Positions 24,372 through 35,470 of a stretch of DNA of 64,000 bases are shown here, in pieces. The stretch's first letter is position 1. Every line of letters begins with the position of its first letter. Location of the stretch: contig OZ038401.1 of the NCBI GenBank assembly GCA_964036045.1, positions 29,595,492 to 29,659,491 of the forward strand, in the 5' to 3' direction. The notes beneath the pieces are model-generated. The model was not told the origin of the DNA, made no database searches, and worked only from the letters and a program-made list of their open reading frames with translations. The position numbers and the translations under genes are program-made. Origin of the DNA: Eutreptiella sp. 'Long Island Sound 2002' (lineage: Eukaryota > Euglenozoa > Euglenophyceae > Eutreptiales > Eutreptiaceae).

Positions 24372-26360
24372 GTTGAAGGTGGTGTTTTAGCAGCTGCAGT
24401 GTCTCTACCCCAATACTCGTGGAATTGACTTAGGCACAGGCACTACATAAATGAGCAGTGTGCCGAAGTATTTTGGCACCCATTTAGACAGCCCTTTGCA
24501 CCAACAATTTGGCATAAGCGTGGGAATGCTTGTCGACTTCGACTTTTTATATTCTGAACTCAGTCCAATGTGGCAACATCCCCTTTCTTGTCCTTCACTC
24601 ATTGCGATAACGGTGTCGGCAGCCACAATCACACCTAATCCTCGTCTTTTTGTGCTCCCGAAAGAACCCCTTCTCGCCATGTTCTCAGCGGTTCCAGTTT
24701 TTGAATTGCATGCATCCCCTTTGCTCTATCTTGTGGTGCATTCTCTCTCTGCCGGCTGGTTGCACCCCTCCATTGGGCTGCAGGGGTTCAGAGATGCGTG
24801 CACACTCATGCACTAGGATGGGTAATACTTGGTGATCCGAAACCTTGTATGGTACAGAAAGCACATTGGTGGGGGCAAGCACCCCAGCTTTGGGTCACAG
24901 GAGGGGGGCTTGGCCTGTAGGGTAGCCTTCTCCGCTCCCCAACCAGATGTTTAGCGCAGCACAGCACCCCTCCACCCCCTCACGCAAACATGTCATTAGC
25001 ATTGGCCTTCATGGGGAAGGCAACGGGCAGGAGAGAGGATGGGGGACGGTTGCCACTTGACCTCTTGACCGCGGAGTTGCACCACAACTGACGCACATAC
25101 GCACGCGCGCATTCTGACTCTTTGCGGTTTTGCAGGTTCTGTGGGCGCACGGCCCAACAAAGGGCGGGCGTGAATGGTCAGGGGGAGTAAAGCATGCATT
25201 GAAGGGGGCTCTCCAGTGCGTTGAATTCCTCGTAGAGAAGAAGCAAAGGACGTGGCGTCCTTCACCTCAGGGGTGTGGAACCGAGACGAGGCATTGTGTT
25301 TTCCCCTCAAGCTGGGTAAGCAAGGGCTGGGGCGAACCAGCAAAAGCAGTCGGGGCCATCTCACAAATCAGGGCAGCTGCTGATAGATGATGATTGCATG
25401 GTCTCACTGGATTTGCGGGGGCGAGGGCCTCTCGCTGTGCGGCAAAAAGCCAACAACCTGCACATCATTTTTCCTTACAAAGTGCTAATATTTTGCACAT
25501 CTCGGACACAAAGACTGGGCTCGCTAGCGCCAGGCCTCCGCAGGTTGTGTTGGATCTGGAGCCCTAGGCACAGGACAGAGGCAACAGGGGCTGTTCCTCA
25601 GAATTTATTTGGTGAACATGATTGTCAAGGATCGCCCTCTGCGGCGAGGGTTCATTGACTGCCAGGGCTGTCCGTTAATGACGAGACGTCCCCCCTGATT
25701 TTCGCAAAGGACATCCCTCAAGGACAGCTCTTTGGGCTGGCGGTTAACCGCCAATCGCTGGCGGTTAGTGGCCTAATTTTTGTTCAGCCAGCAAAGACTG
25801 CGGCTGAAGGTTCATGAGTCTTCTCTTTTACCAGTGACGAATTCAAATGCACGTGGACCCATTGAAACTTTGCTGTGTGTAGTTGCCTGGTGGCCTTCTC
25901 CATCATAGCGTGCATGTTGGTTGGGTTGGGTGTAAGTCAATGAGATTTTTTTTTTTAAGTTAAGGACAGCCCTGTTGATCGCCAACCGCCAGCAGTTGTT
26001 TGGTTGATTACGCGCCTGTGACTGCTGCAAACTGCCTTCACTGAAATGCCGGGTATTATCAGGCAATGGTAAGTGGTGTCGGTGACTGGCCAACGCCTGT
26101 CGAAGACTGGCTGGTGCTGTCAGCTGGCTGCCGTGCCGTGCGGCATTTTTGTGCTGCGGCTAAAGGGACCTTTTTTTCCCCTCCAAATTGAGGACAATGC
26201 TGAGACGTGATCAGCTCATTTCTTTGTGGTTCACTGCTCAGAAGTACGCCTGGCACCCTAAAGACACCAGGGATTGTGGGGGTACCGTTGCATGCAACCA
26301 ATTACTTCTCAAGGTGCGGGGTACAGCTACAGCTTGGAACTGCAAAAACGAAAAAAGCCG
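24372..26360. other. Gene-poor stretch
   Basis: No supported gene. ggcggttaaccgccaatcgc (about 25740) is a short palindromic motif, partly echoed near 25980 (ccaaccgccagcagttg). A T-run of ten lies at about 25949. Open frames here lack domain features. Confidence 0.4.
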
Positions 26361-26734
26361 AAAAGCGCGGAAACACGGGATCACCGTGTTTGGACAAGCC
26401 CGTATTGGGACGGGGGGGGGGGACTTGGTCTAGCAATGTCAGCAACGTATTCGTTGGACAACGGAATGGGGGGGGGGGTTACAAGACACTTGGCCCCAAT
26501 CCAATAGAGAATGTGGTTGGTAGCTTTGTGCAGGACAATATGGGTGGCAAAGTGTTGGTGTTGCTGTAATTCCATGTGGTGTTATGTTCCGGGCGGTATG
26601 CTGGCCTGTTGGACACTCTTTTGTAGTCATGAAGGGGTAGGGTTGGCTTATGTCTGTAACATGAGTTCCCTGGTCCACGCTGCATAGTAACACGGGCTTG
26701 TCCAAACACGGCAACCCCCTGTTTCCGCACTTTT
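26361..26734. mobile_element. Inverted-repeat element (possible MITE)
   Basis: Terminal inverted repeats of 43 bp (26361-26403 and 26692-26734) match at about 38 positions, with ccgtgtttggacaagcccgt perfect. The ~290-bp interior has G-runs at 26412-26422 and 26468-26478; another G-run follows outside at 26770-26783. There is no coding capacity and no clear target-site duplication. Confidence 0.6.
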
Positions 26735-27807
26735 GCCCCCTGAAGCAGAACCTGGCCCGTGTTCGGACAGGGGGGGGGGGGGGCATTGTGAGATGGCCAG
26801 AGTGATTCTGGAGGGTAGTGACCATTGCTGATTGCTGCCAATGGACAAGTTGTCACACGAATTGTCAATAATGTCAGCAAGGCGCCGCTAGTTTGAGCGC
26901 CTAACAGCGCTATGCTGACATTTCTACGCCCGCATGTGTGCGCCTGACGGCACCTTGCTGAACGATGTACTGAGTTGCATGCCAGAGTGATTCCGGAGGG
27001 TGACAACCATCGTCGATCTATGGCCAATGAATGCATGGTCCAACAAACATTTTTAGGGTACAATTTAGGCACGAGGATTGCAGGGTTGCCAGGCTGGGAG
27101 AGCATGTTCAGCTCTCCAGGATGAAGAGGCACTGCAAATAGGGCTGCTACATGGAAAAATGTTAATTTGAAGCCTTTTGACCACTTTGTGCATTGCATGT
27201 GCTGGGTATCTTGTGCTCAGGGAGGTGTTTATGGGACTCTCATACATTGGCCACGTTCACACCAGCACTAAGCACTGTATTTTTTTTGAAGATTTTGGTG
27301 TTTGCTGGAAGGGGGGGCTGGGGTGTAGCAACTTGGCCGTGCTGGTCCTGCGCTCTTCCGCTTACGTCGTGCAAGGACCTGTGCCGTTTCTCTGGCCACT
27401 GTTGGCTGTTCAAGAGTTCGCCAGAAATTTGGGATCTTAAATTGTGCAACACATCGTTGCTGCCATTTGTTGCACGATCCTCGTCGATATGGCGACTGAC
27501 GCAAAACGGCCTAAGAGCTGGACCAAAAAGTCTTCATAGCAGGCCCTAAAATGGCCCCTGCCCTCTTCAGTGGTAGGGTTGCGGGATACTTTGGGCCATA
27601 GGGCGTCACACAACTCCAAAATAGTGCAAATTGTTGCAGAATGATTTCGGCGTTGCAACAACCACCTGCCAAGCTGCGGTTATAAAGGCCCTGACAGGAA
27701 TTAGCGGCTTGTGAAGATGTGACCATGAACCCTTGGGCAAGGACTAGGATGCCGCCGCTTGCTTCCTGGTGCCAGCACCTGCCATCTCTGCAGGATTTAT
27801 TGCCTCC
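26735..27807. other. Stretch before FAM228-like gene
   Basis: No supported exon. A possible acceptor (ccatctctgcag) ends at 27792, just before the exon that carries the proposed start, so a 5' untranslated or upstream coding exon may lie in this stretch. A 239-residue minus-strand frame (26479-27198) has no domain character. Confidence 0.35.
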
Positions 27808-30800
27808 ATGACGTGCCAGATCCACGATTCACTGCTGTACATTGAGAACCTGAATCAGGCACAATATGTCGAGCCCCCCAAGCCATCTGTGCGCCGCCCT
27901 CATGGAGACCCGTCCGCTCTGGAGCGAGAGCGTGGGAAGGAGGCCTTTGCTCAGCGGCTAAAGCGGCAGGATGAGCAGAACAAGCGCGAATTTGAAAAGG
28001 CCAAGGCAGCGCATGCGAAGAAAGCGAAGGAGCGGAGAGAGCGGGAGGATCAAGAGTTCGAGGACAAGTGCGCCGAGTTGCTGGCGAATCAGGCAGGTAT
28101 GGGCGTGGCCGGAGCGAGGATTTGCCAACATGCAGCCCCCACGTCTCTTTTTGCCATTCCTGGTGTCCCTGTCATGGGGGGGGGGTGGAAAAAAATGCGC
28201 GCATGGAAAAAATTGCGTACCCCCCCCCCCCCCCCTCCAGGGGTTGCCTGCGCAAAAAAAGCTGTCGCGCCATAATTGTAGCATTTGGAAAATTTTTCAT
28301 CCAGGGCCAATTCTTGGTGCAAAAATGTAATTGTTTGCACCAAATTTCCCTTTGCACATGGCATGTACTGAATTGTTTGAACCCATTGATCATTTCAAAA
28401 TTGTGCTTCTGGTAGAGGTTATTTTTGAGGGTGCTTTTTTTGCTTCTAGAGACCAATGTTGGTACAAGGATTGAATTGTTTGCATCAAATTGGTGAATGT
28501 GTTTGCATTTCCCTTTGGCACATGGCATGTAAAGAATTGTTTGAACCTATTGATGCATCAATTTCGATATGGTGTTTCATCATTTGGATTAGAGGAGAGG
28601 TCAACTGTAAGTGTGTTTTTGCTTTGCATTCTAGACATGTCATCCTCTTCTCTTTCTCCTCCGCTGAACATTGCATGGGCGAACCGCACAGTGGACGGGT
28701 GGAATTGTATTTGTGGGGAGCGGCTCTCGGTTTTGGCGGTCCGGACACACAACAATTTGCTGCTCATTGTCAGGGTCGGAAACACCGGGCAGGTACAGCC
28801 CCCCCGCTGAAGCCCAAAGGCAAATGGCTGTTACATAGTTTTTCTCTGCCCCCCCCCCCCCCCCACGGGTCGCAGAGGAGGTGCCCCCTCTGATAGAGAG
28901 CGATGGGGAAGATGAGGTTGCAGCAAATGACCCAGAGACACATGGTACTGCTCCTCCCCCAACCAGCAATGACAAGTGCATGGGAGCCCTGCCCTTGGGT
29001 ATTCCCCATGCCGATGCCTTGCGTGGCAAATACCCCATGATGCGGCATGCATATGAGAAAGTCCAACGGAGGTACGCGGATGGCATGGGGATCGTGTCAT
29101 TGGACCCCCTGTGTACTGGAAAGGCACGCTTTGGTGATTCTGGAGAGAAATTGCCCTGCAACCCGTGCTATGAGGTGCCACGCAATAAAACACTCGGCAA
29201 ATAGATGCGTGAGGAACGCAACACTGATTCCAGCACGGAACAAACTGGGATTCCTCAATATGGCAAAGCGTGCAAACGCGCATTGTGCCAACAAGAATAC
29301 CGCAATCAAAGCACTTCGCCGTGTCTCGGATGTTTGCCAGACTCTAGTGCAAAAGTGCGATGCACACAAGGCTTTGATCTGCGCGATTGGTGCCGACGAT
29401 GGTCCCTTGGCATCACGCCGCCCTGCGCGCCTCATTGCCACTGGGCAAAGTGCAGCCGCTGTATTGGAGGATTTGTCGAAAGCGATTCAAATCCGCTCTT
29501 ACAATGAGACGGAGGCCGAGGGGAGGCAGTTGGAGTTTGCCCCCCCTGTCTCTTCTATGGGCACACAGATGGCACCTACCGCCTCCAGATGAGCAAGGCA
29601 CGGAGCGGCGATGCGCATTGGCAAATTGCCCCCACGTCCTGCGCCCATCATTGCTACCGCAAGACAAATATGGCGTCTTTGCAAAAGAAGGTTGTTCATA
29701 ATGAGCCTTTTTTGTGTCCCGTGCCTGGATGTGGACATTGGGAATCCAAGTACAATATGCCAGCCCACTTGCAAGTGGATGACACCCACAAGGAATTTCC
29801 TTTTACGCTGGAGCAAAAGGCCAAATGGGAGGTTCCGGAGGAAGAGAAGGCTATCCTCCAAATGGGGTTGACCACTTAGCAAAAGCAATTGTCAACCCAA
29901 AAGAGCGCAAAAGAGAAGAAGCGCGTGCAGGAAAAGCGCCATAAATTGAAGGGCGAGGTTGCACTGCAACGTGAGATCCTCGAAAAGGTAGAGAAGAAAG
30001 CAGCACGTCGGGCAGAGAAAAAAGTAGCGAAAAAAGCAGCGCGCCATGCAGCAGAAGCTGGAGACTGAGAAGCAGAAGCAAGCAGTTATGGAGGCATAGG
30101 ACAAGAAGGACAAAGACTACCAGCCACGGAGCGGGTCCGAGGGTAGCGAAAGCAACAGCAGTAGCAGCGGCAGCGGCAGTAGCAGCAACGGGAGCAGTAG
30201 TAGCAATAGGTGCAGCAGCAGCAGCAACAGCGGCAGCAACAAGAAACCAGCCAAAAAGAAGATAGCAACTAAGAAGGGCAAGAAGTGAGCGGTAGCTTCC
30301 GAGGGCAGCGCTAGCAGCAATAGCAGTAGTGGCAAGAAGCCAGCGAAAAGGAAACTAGCCGCCGGCAAGGGCAAGAAGCAAGCTGCGGCTTCCCATGGTG
30401 GGAAGGCCAAGAAGCAGTAGGTAGAGGCATAGCCCCCCCACTCTGCAGGTAGTGGCAGGCTGTGTGTGGGCATGGGAGGAAAGGATATGGGCACCTGAAG
30501 TGTTTATGGTGGGAGAAGGGATACACTTCACAGTGGACGACTCAGTGAGACTCATGGCCCAACTAAACCACGCTAACATCATAGCAGCAGAACTGGGGTT
30601 GAAAACGTATGAACACTAACTCTCACAACAACACATAAGACCACACACCACAGCATACACACAGGGGCACAGAGATGTGGGGGCAACGAGAGAGTGGTAG
30701 GGCATTGATGTTGGCGGCGACCGAACCACAGGTGATCCGGCAACTGAGGGTTATGGGTCACCGATGGCGGACACAGCCCCGTCAGGACTCGGAGATTGAG

Positions 30801-33800
30801 ACTGATTTGGTTGCCAGTGCCATACTACACACCACAACAACCACTCAGGTGCAAGGAGAGGTGGGGGAAGCCAGAGAGTGGGAGGGCACTGATGTTGGCG
30901 GCGACCGAACCACAGGTGATCCAGCAACGGATGGAGAGGGTCACCAATGGTGGACGCATCCCCGTCAGGACTCGATGATTGAGACTGATTTGGTTGCCAG
31001 TGCCTCAGGAACCACATCACCAGCAGCATCACTGACACCACTCAGAATGGACCCCCCCCCCCCCCCCAAGCACCGCGCCTCAGCGACTACCCCTGCAGCT
31101 CTGCCAACGCCGCAGCAACACCGACACCAACAATGGCGGAACGCGCTCACCCATGCAACAACAATAGAGGGCAGCCCAAGACAACAAAGGACAGCCCAGA
31201 AAAGACGCCCGGGGCACCGCGGACCCTGGGTGATGAGCCAACAGACACGTTACAGGGGAGGGGGGGGAGGCCGCGGACTCCTCCCTCTCCCCAACCGCGG
31301 GGACGTGTACGAAGGGGAACTAGCCCCGGTCCCGAACCCTTAGACTAACGGCGGGCGCTACGTGCACGGTCTACCACCGCCTGCTAGCTAGGGCCATCAT
31401 GCCAGCAAACAGCATGCAACTACGCCGAGGACAGACTAGGATATGTGGGTCAGCAGAAGCAAGTGGCCAAAACCACCCACACCAAGCACATCGACACCAA
31501 CAAGGAGCCCCCTTGAGCCAGGATCTCCCTCCTCAAGGGGAAGGAGGGGGCAGGGAGAGCCAAACCCACGCTCACTCCCCCTCCCTCGCCCCCTCCTCTA
31601 CCCCCTCCCTACAGCAACACACACCCCCGCCACCCAATGCCCCCCAGGGCAGAAAAAATGGAGAGGGCGGGGAAGAAACTGGGCAGGGGGAAAGGGACGA
31701 GCCAAGGAGGGTAACAGGACAGGGCAGACTGCGCTCGCCGGAAACGGTGTAGAGCGCAGAAGAACAAGGAAAGGAAAAATGGGAAAGAATCATTGTGGTT
31801 GTTAGAAGCCCCTGTCGGGAAAATTATCCTGCAGATGCACACCCCAGCGCGCTCAAGTCAGTGCTGGAGTCGGCAAGCCCAGCATGGACTCGGAGTGTGC
31901 ATTTGGATGCACCTGGTCAACGGCACGGGCAACAGCCCGTCTCCGGGACAGCCGACCCTGGAGTAGTCAAACAGGACAAGTCATCCAGGGGCTCCGTTGA
32001 CACAACCAAAACACGTTTGGGCCCACAGAGTGTCAGAATGAGCAGTGGCGAGAGGCCAATAGGCGCTGCCAAAGGCAAACAATCAGATACCGAGGCTTTG
32101 TGCCAAACCCCCCCACCCTCCAGGGGTTGGCTGCGCAGAAAAAACTATATGCCGTTCCCAGGAATTTTTTTCCACCCCCCCCCCCCCCCTGTGTCCCTGT
32201 GAACGCCAATGGGACACCGGGCAGTACCTCCTCTTTGTTTTGGCGGTCTTATGTCGTAGCCTCCACCGAGGCCCAGCCCTCCTGAAATGGGAGGTTTGAG
32301 GCGACAGACCAGCCTTTCTGGAACCCCCCCCCCCTGGCTAAAAAAAGTTTGTGTACCAAAACCCAGAACCCAAAACTCACATCTTCGGCCCTGCAATTCT
32401 CCCCCCCCCCCCCCCTGGGCTGCGTTCATTCTACAACAGCGCCTAGCTCATGCACTGGGCATGCCGCAGCTCCCGTCTTTGGCGAATTAGGTTGGTGATT
32501 TTTGCTGGTCTGCCGGTTTGCCACCTTTGGCAGAGGTTTCCTGAACAGGTAAAGGTTTTTTTTTCCATCATCTTACTTGCAATATTTTCGTTGAATTTGC
32601 AGGTTTCATGAAAGATCTGGCAGAGGAGGTACAGCAAATAGGTGTGCGGGACCGCAGAAGGAAGGAGAACTTGCACAAGGAGTGGACTGAGAAGGTGTTC
32701 TCGCCGATTCAAAGCGAAATCACTGCCCGCGTCAATGACTTGTCACATACGGAGCTGGAGAGGACGAAGTTGGCCAGTCTTGAAGAGTACTTACAGGCCA
32801 GCAACCGAAAGGACTTGTTCCGCGACATCGTGATTGAGGCCGAATATGATCCATTCCGCAAAGCAGATTCCATCAGGTGTGCCTCGCCCCCAATGTGCAA
32901 ATTTCATGGCAGTGAGGCCCACAGTTCTCACTTTGCACAGTAATTGGCCTCAGAGGGTGCAACAAAATCAAATGGGCGGCTTTTGATCTCAACGGATACA
33001 CATGCGAATGAGAAATACTACTGGCAGTATTTGCCACAGGGTTCAATTTGGAGGTTTGTGGTAAGTCTGGCCACTCCACTTACTGTCAGTCTCATGCTGC
33101 TTGGGCCGTAACTCGGTCATCGAAACATTTCAGAGGGGTGTAGTGCACCCCTAAGAGGGGGTGCAAACCTTATGAGCGATATTATCCCCTGCAGGAACAT
33201 GAGGGCACCCAATGGGTGGGCCACTGTGCACAGGTCCTCACCCATTGTTGAGCCCCCCTTCAGGGAACCAGCAGGGTTGGTTAGATTACCTGTCATGACG
33301 TGGCCACGGCAGCAACTTGACTCTTCGCTTTGAGTGTGCAGGCGTTTGCGTGCAAAGTGTGCATGCGTGCATGTGCAAGGTGTGGACTGCCCAAAGTGGG
33401 GTAATTAAAAAAGTAACGTGCAACAAAAAGAAAGAAAAATTTTGGGTTCAATCCCTGTGTACCTTGAGGCATTGGTGATGCAGCAACTTACCAAAGTTGC
33501 CGCTCATCTTCTGAGGGAAAACCGGTCCATGGTGGAGGATCTTTTCCGGGCTGCTGCATCCACCATGCATCACCTCAAAAACCGTTCACAGCCCTGTATC
33601 TCGGAATACTCCCAACCCAAACAGGGTCCGCATGCCCCGCACTCTCCAAACCTCCTCAGAGTCAGAATTGCGATGACAGTCCTTGACACTTGATCCTTTC
33701 ACTTGTCAATGGTGTCAGCTGCGCACCAGTTCCTATTTTTTGCCAACCAATGGCAGGTTGGCGCTCCTGTGGCTTCCTCCCCCTTTCTATCTTTTCCCCC

Positions 33801-35470
33801 ACAGGTGTGGAATGCCAGCCCCCAGCGCGCCATAACCCTGCTTGTGTTCTTCCTTCCTCCCCAGTCTTCTTCTGTGTGTCACTGTCCCCACTCACCCTAA
33901 ACTGGAATCGGGCTAGCAGCGTTCTCAGCCCCGCAGTGAATAGTGACCAGCTATCCCTGAATGTTGTCCCCCCCTCCCTCTCCGGGTATATGCAATGCAA
34001 CCCGCTGATTCATCTCAGCCTTCAGTCTTCATGCTGCTGTCTTTTTCAGCCTACAGTCATTGTGCCTCATGCACACTGGGAATCCTACGGGCGTGGCAGT
34101 CTCCCGTTTCAGACTCAGCTAATCCTCACTACGTGTCAGATCTGCTACCACAGTCATTGTGGGATCATTGTAGCACCGGACAGCTCTGAACCTTGATTCC
34201 GAGATGTTGTCTCGAGTACCATATGATAAACAGGGTACGCCAGCTCGCATTGGGCTGGACCAAAAAAAGTGGGGTAATTAAAAAAGTAACACATCATGGT
34301 CGTCAGTGGACACGGAGACATGCAATGCCATGCCCGAAGTGGGGCATGTAGAGGGGAAGATAGAACCGATTTGTTTGAAGGGCTTCACCAATCAGAACGC
34401 CTGCTTGATGCCCTCTCGGCCCACTCTCCTACCAAAATCCTCAGACTTTGCTTTGGTGTCCCCAGACTTTGCTTTGGTGAAGGGCAATTCAGGACAACAA
34501 TGTGCGTTTGGTGCACACCGGGTTTTGGATTCACAGGGCGAGGGTTGGACCGCCCTGAGCACAGTGCTTATTTAGGAGAGTACAGCCAACACTTGAGGAA
34601 GAGAAAGGCTGGGGATAAATCAATCTGCACCATCATTTACTGTGCTCCGTTGACAAAACTCAAACAACAACAGCAACCAAGCAGAGCAAGAGCAGAGGAG
34701 TGAGGCATCTAGAGGACGAAACGGTTGACTGTCTGGGCCTCGTAATCCACAGAATGGAACAAATGTCAAACACGGGGAGGGGCACAGCTGATACCCGCCC
34801 CTTTTGCTCCACCCTCTCTCGTTAAATGGGACTTGCAGGGATTCTCAATGGTGTCTCAAAGGAGGCTACAGAAGGCATGCACTGTATGCGTTGCCCATAC
34901 CGTATGCATGCTTTCCTGTTGCGCCAAACAAACACCATGCTGTGTGCTGTTGGGGATGGGCCTCTGGAGATGACCCCTGCGCGGGTGCCTGTGTCTTTGT
35001 TCCTACTCCTCTTGACCTCCTGCAGACCCTCGCTCCTCAGGCACCCTCCCACTGCACCTGCGCTCAGGTACAACGGAACTGTGACAGACCCTTGCAAAGC
35101 AACGTCTCTAGCCAGTCCCGAGCATTTGGACACAGGTCTGCTTACTGCACGGCGAGCCCCACAGCCAGGGCCCCGTGACACCTTCAGCCCAGAGATGTGG
35201 GCGAAGGCGGAGGCCACGCCCTATGGAAGATATTCTCATCAGAACCCACGGACGTACCAACGCCGGACATGTCCCACCCACGGCGAGGAAGCACCAAACC
35301 CAGTGCCAGACCATTACACCGTTCTCAGCCACAAGGCGTTGAAGGAAGTGAGCAAGAAGGAGAACGGGCTCGGGAAGAGCGTCACTGGCCCGATGCCAAG
35401 CACTGTCATCCAGCACGGTAGTGGGAAGAAGCCTGTCACCGGCCCCCCGTCACAGCTCCATTCTCTGTGA
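27808..35470 (+). CDS. FAM228-like protein (exons 27808-28096, 32603-32876, 35068-35470)
   Basis: Three exons of 289, 274 and 403 nt with matching phases (1, then 2) give a 321-residue protein ending in TGA. Exon 1: MTCQIHDSLLYIENLNQAQY, then a charged coiled coil (KAAHAKKAKERREREDQEFE). Exon 2: RRRKENLHKEWTEKVFSPIQ, ASNRKDLFRDIVIEAEYDPF; W-x-E-x-V-x-x-P-x-Q and the E-YDP block are the hallmarks I associate with vertebrate FAM228A/B and protist relatives. Exon 3 restores R after ADSI and gives YNGTVTDP, then MWAKAEATPYGRY and a basic tail. The length is close to FAM228B. The family has no firm biochemical function. ATG 27808 is the first in-frame ATG after an acceptor-like tctgcag at 27792, so an upstream exon is possible. 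Introns of 4.5 and 2.2 kb hold nested repeats. Confidence 0.7.
28186..28262. repeat. Short G/C-run element, copy 1
   Basis: G-run, tggaaaaaaatg, cgcgcatggaaaaaattgcg, C-run, then tccaggggttgcctgcgcaa and an A-run. The reverse complement of 32105-32192 shows the same order (G-run, tggaaaaaaatt, then ttttttctgcgcagccaacc and cctgga). The pair is therefore two copies of one small element in opposite orientation. Confidence 0.6.
28637..30420 (+). pseudogene. Decayed Cys-rich/Lys-rich gene nested in an intron
   Basis: ATG 28637 opens MSSSSLSPPLNIAWANRTVD, then GWNCICGERLS, ending at a gtacag donor (28792). An 85-bp intron with a C-run would join in phase to 28878 (EVPPLIESDGEDEVAAND). The reading then changes frame near 29205, again near the C7 run at ~29541 (CLFYGHTDGTYRLQM), passes a C2H2-like segment (FLCPVPGCGHWESKYNMPAH), meets TAG at 29877, continues Lys-rich (KKVAKKAARHAAEAG), shifts again at A-runs near 30030, and ends in Ser- and Lys-rich repeats with further stops (30097, 30286). 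The family is not recognised; a transposable-element protein or a dead gene are both possible. Several breaks sit on homopolymers, so sequencing error could contribute, but not to all the in-frame stops. Confidence 0.5.
30672..31009 (+). repeat. Tandem duplication of about 184 bp
   Basis: 30672-30822 and 30856-31009 share ggcggcgaccgaaccacagg and gagactgatttggttgccag with few changes. The duplicated segment is open in one frame but has no recognisable domain. Confidence 0.8.
32105..32192. repeat. Short G/C-run element, copy 2 (reversed)
   Basis: Reads C-rich start, tccaggggttggctgcgcag, aaaaaact, then ggaatttttttcca and a C15 run. It corresponds to the reverse complement of much of 28186-28262. 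Confidence 0.55.
33393..34290 (+). mobile_element. Retroposed insertion flanked by 25-bp direct repeats
   Basis: Identical 25-bp repeats (33393-33417 and 34266-34290, core gtggggtaattaaaaaagta) bracket 848 bp. The insert ends in an A-rich stretch directly before the second repeat, the signature of target-primed reverse transcription. Its last ~275 bp (33992-34268) belong to the SINE-like family also found at 52.5 and 58.6 kb. The first part (33418-33990) has no recognised domain. It lies in the second intron of the FAM228-like gene, in the same direction. Confidence 0.65.
33992..34268 (+). repeat. SINE-like repeat, copy A
   Basis: Starts caatgcaacccgctgattca and ends ggctggaccaaaaaaa. It shares with copy B the start, ggcgtggcagt, a tgtgggat/cattgtagcac block, tgattcc, ctcgagtacc and the A-tail. 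Confidence 0.7.

Larger units (their letters stand above)
28097..32602 (+). other. First intron of FAM228-like gene
   Basis: Donor gtatgg at 28097, acceptor tttgcag ending 32602, phase 1. The intron holds a small G/C-run element (28186-28262), a related reversed copy at 32105-32192, a decayed gene (28637-30420), a 184-bp duplication at 30.7-31.0 kb and C-runs at 28849, 31052, 32325 and 32401. 31010-32100 shows nothing recognisable. Confidence 0.65.

Noticed and set aside
26479-27198. 239-residue minus-strand frame
   Set aside because: It crosses an inverted-repeat element and two G-runs and has no domain character.
23958-30097. Alternative genetic code (TAG or TGA read as an amino acid)
   Set aside because: Intact genes here end in TGA (7TM-ankyrin, FAM228-like, coiled-coil), TAG (helicase) and TAA (retrotransposon) with no internal stops, so the stops in the Kelch and nested genes mean decay.
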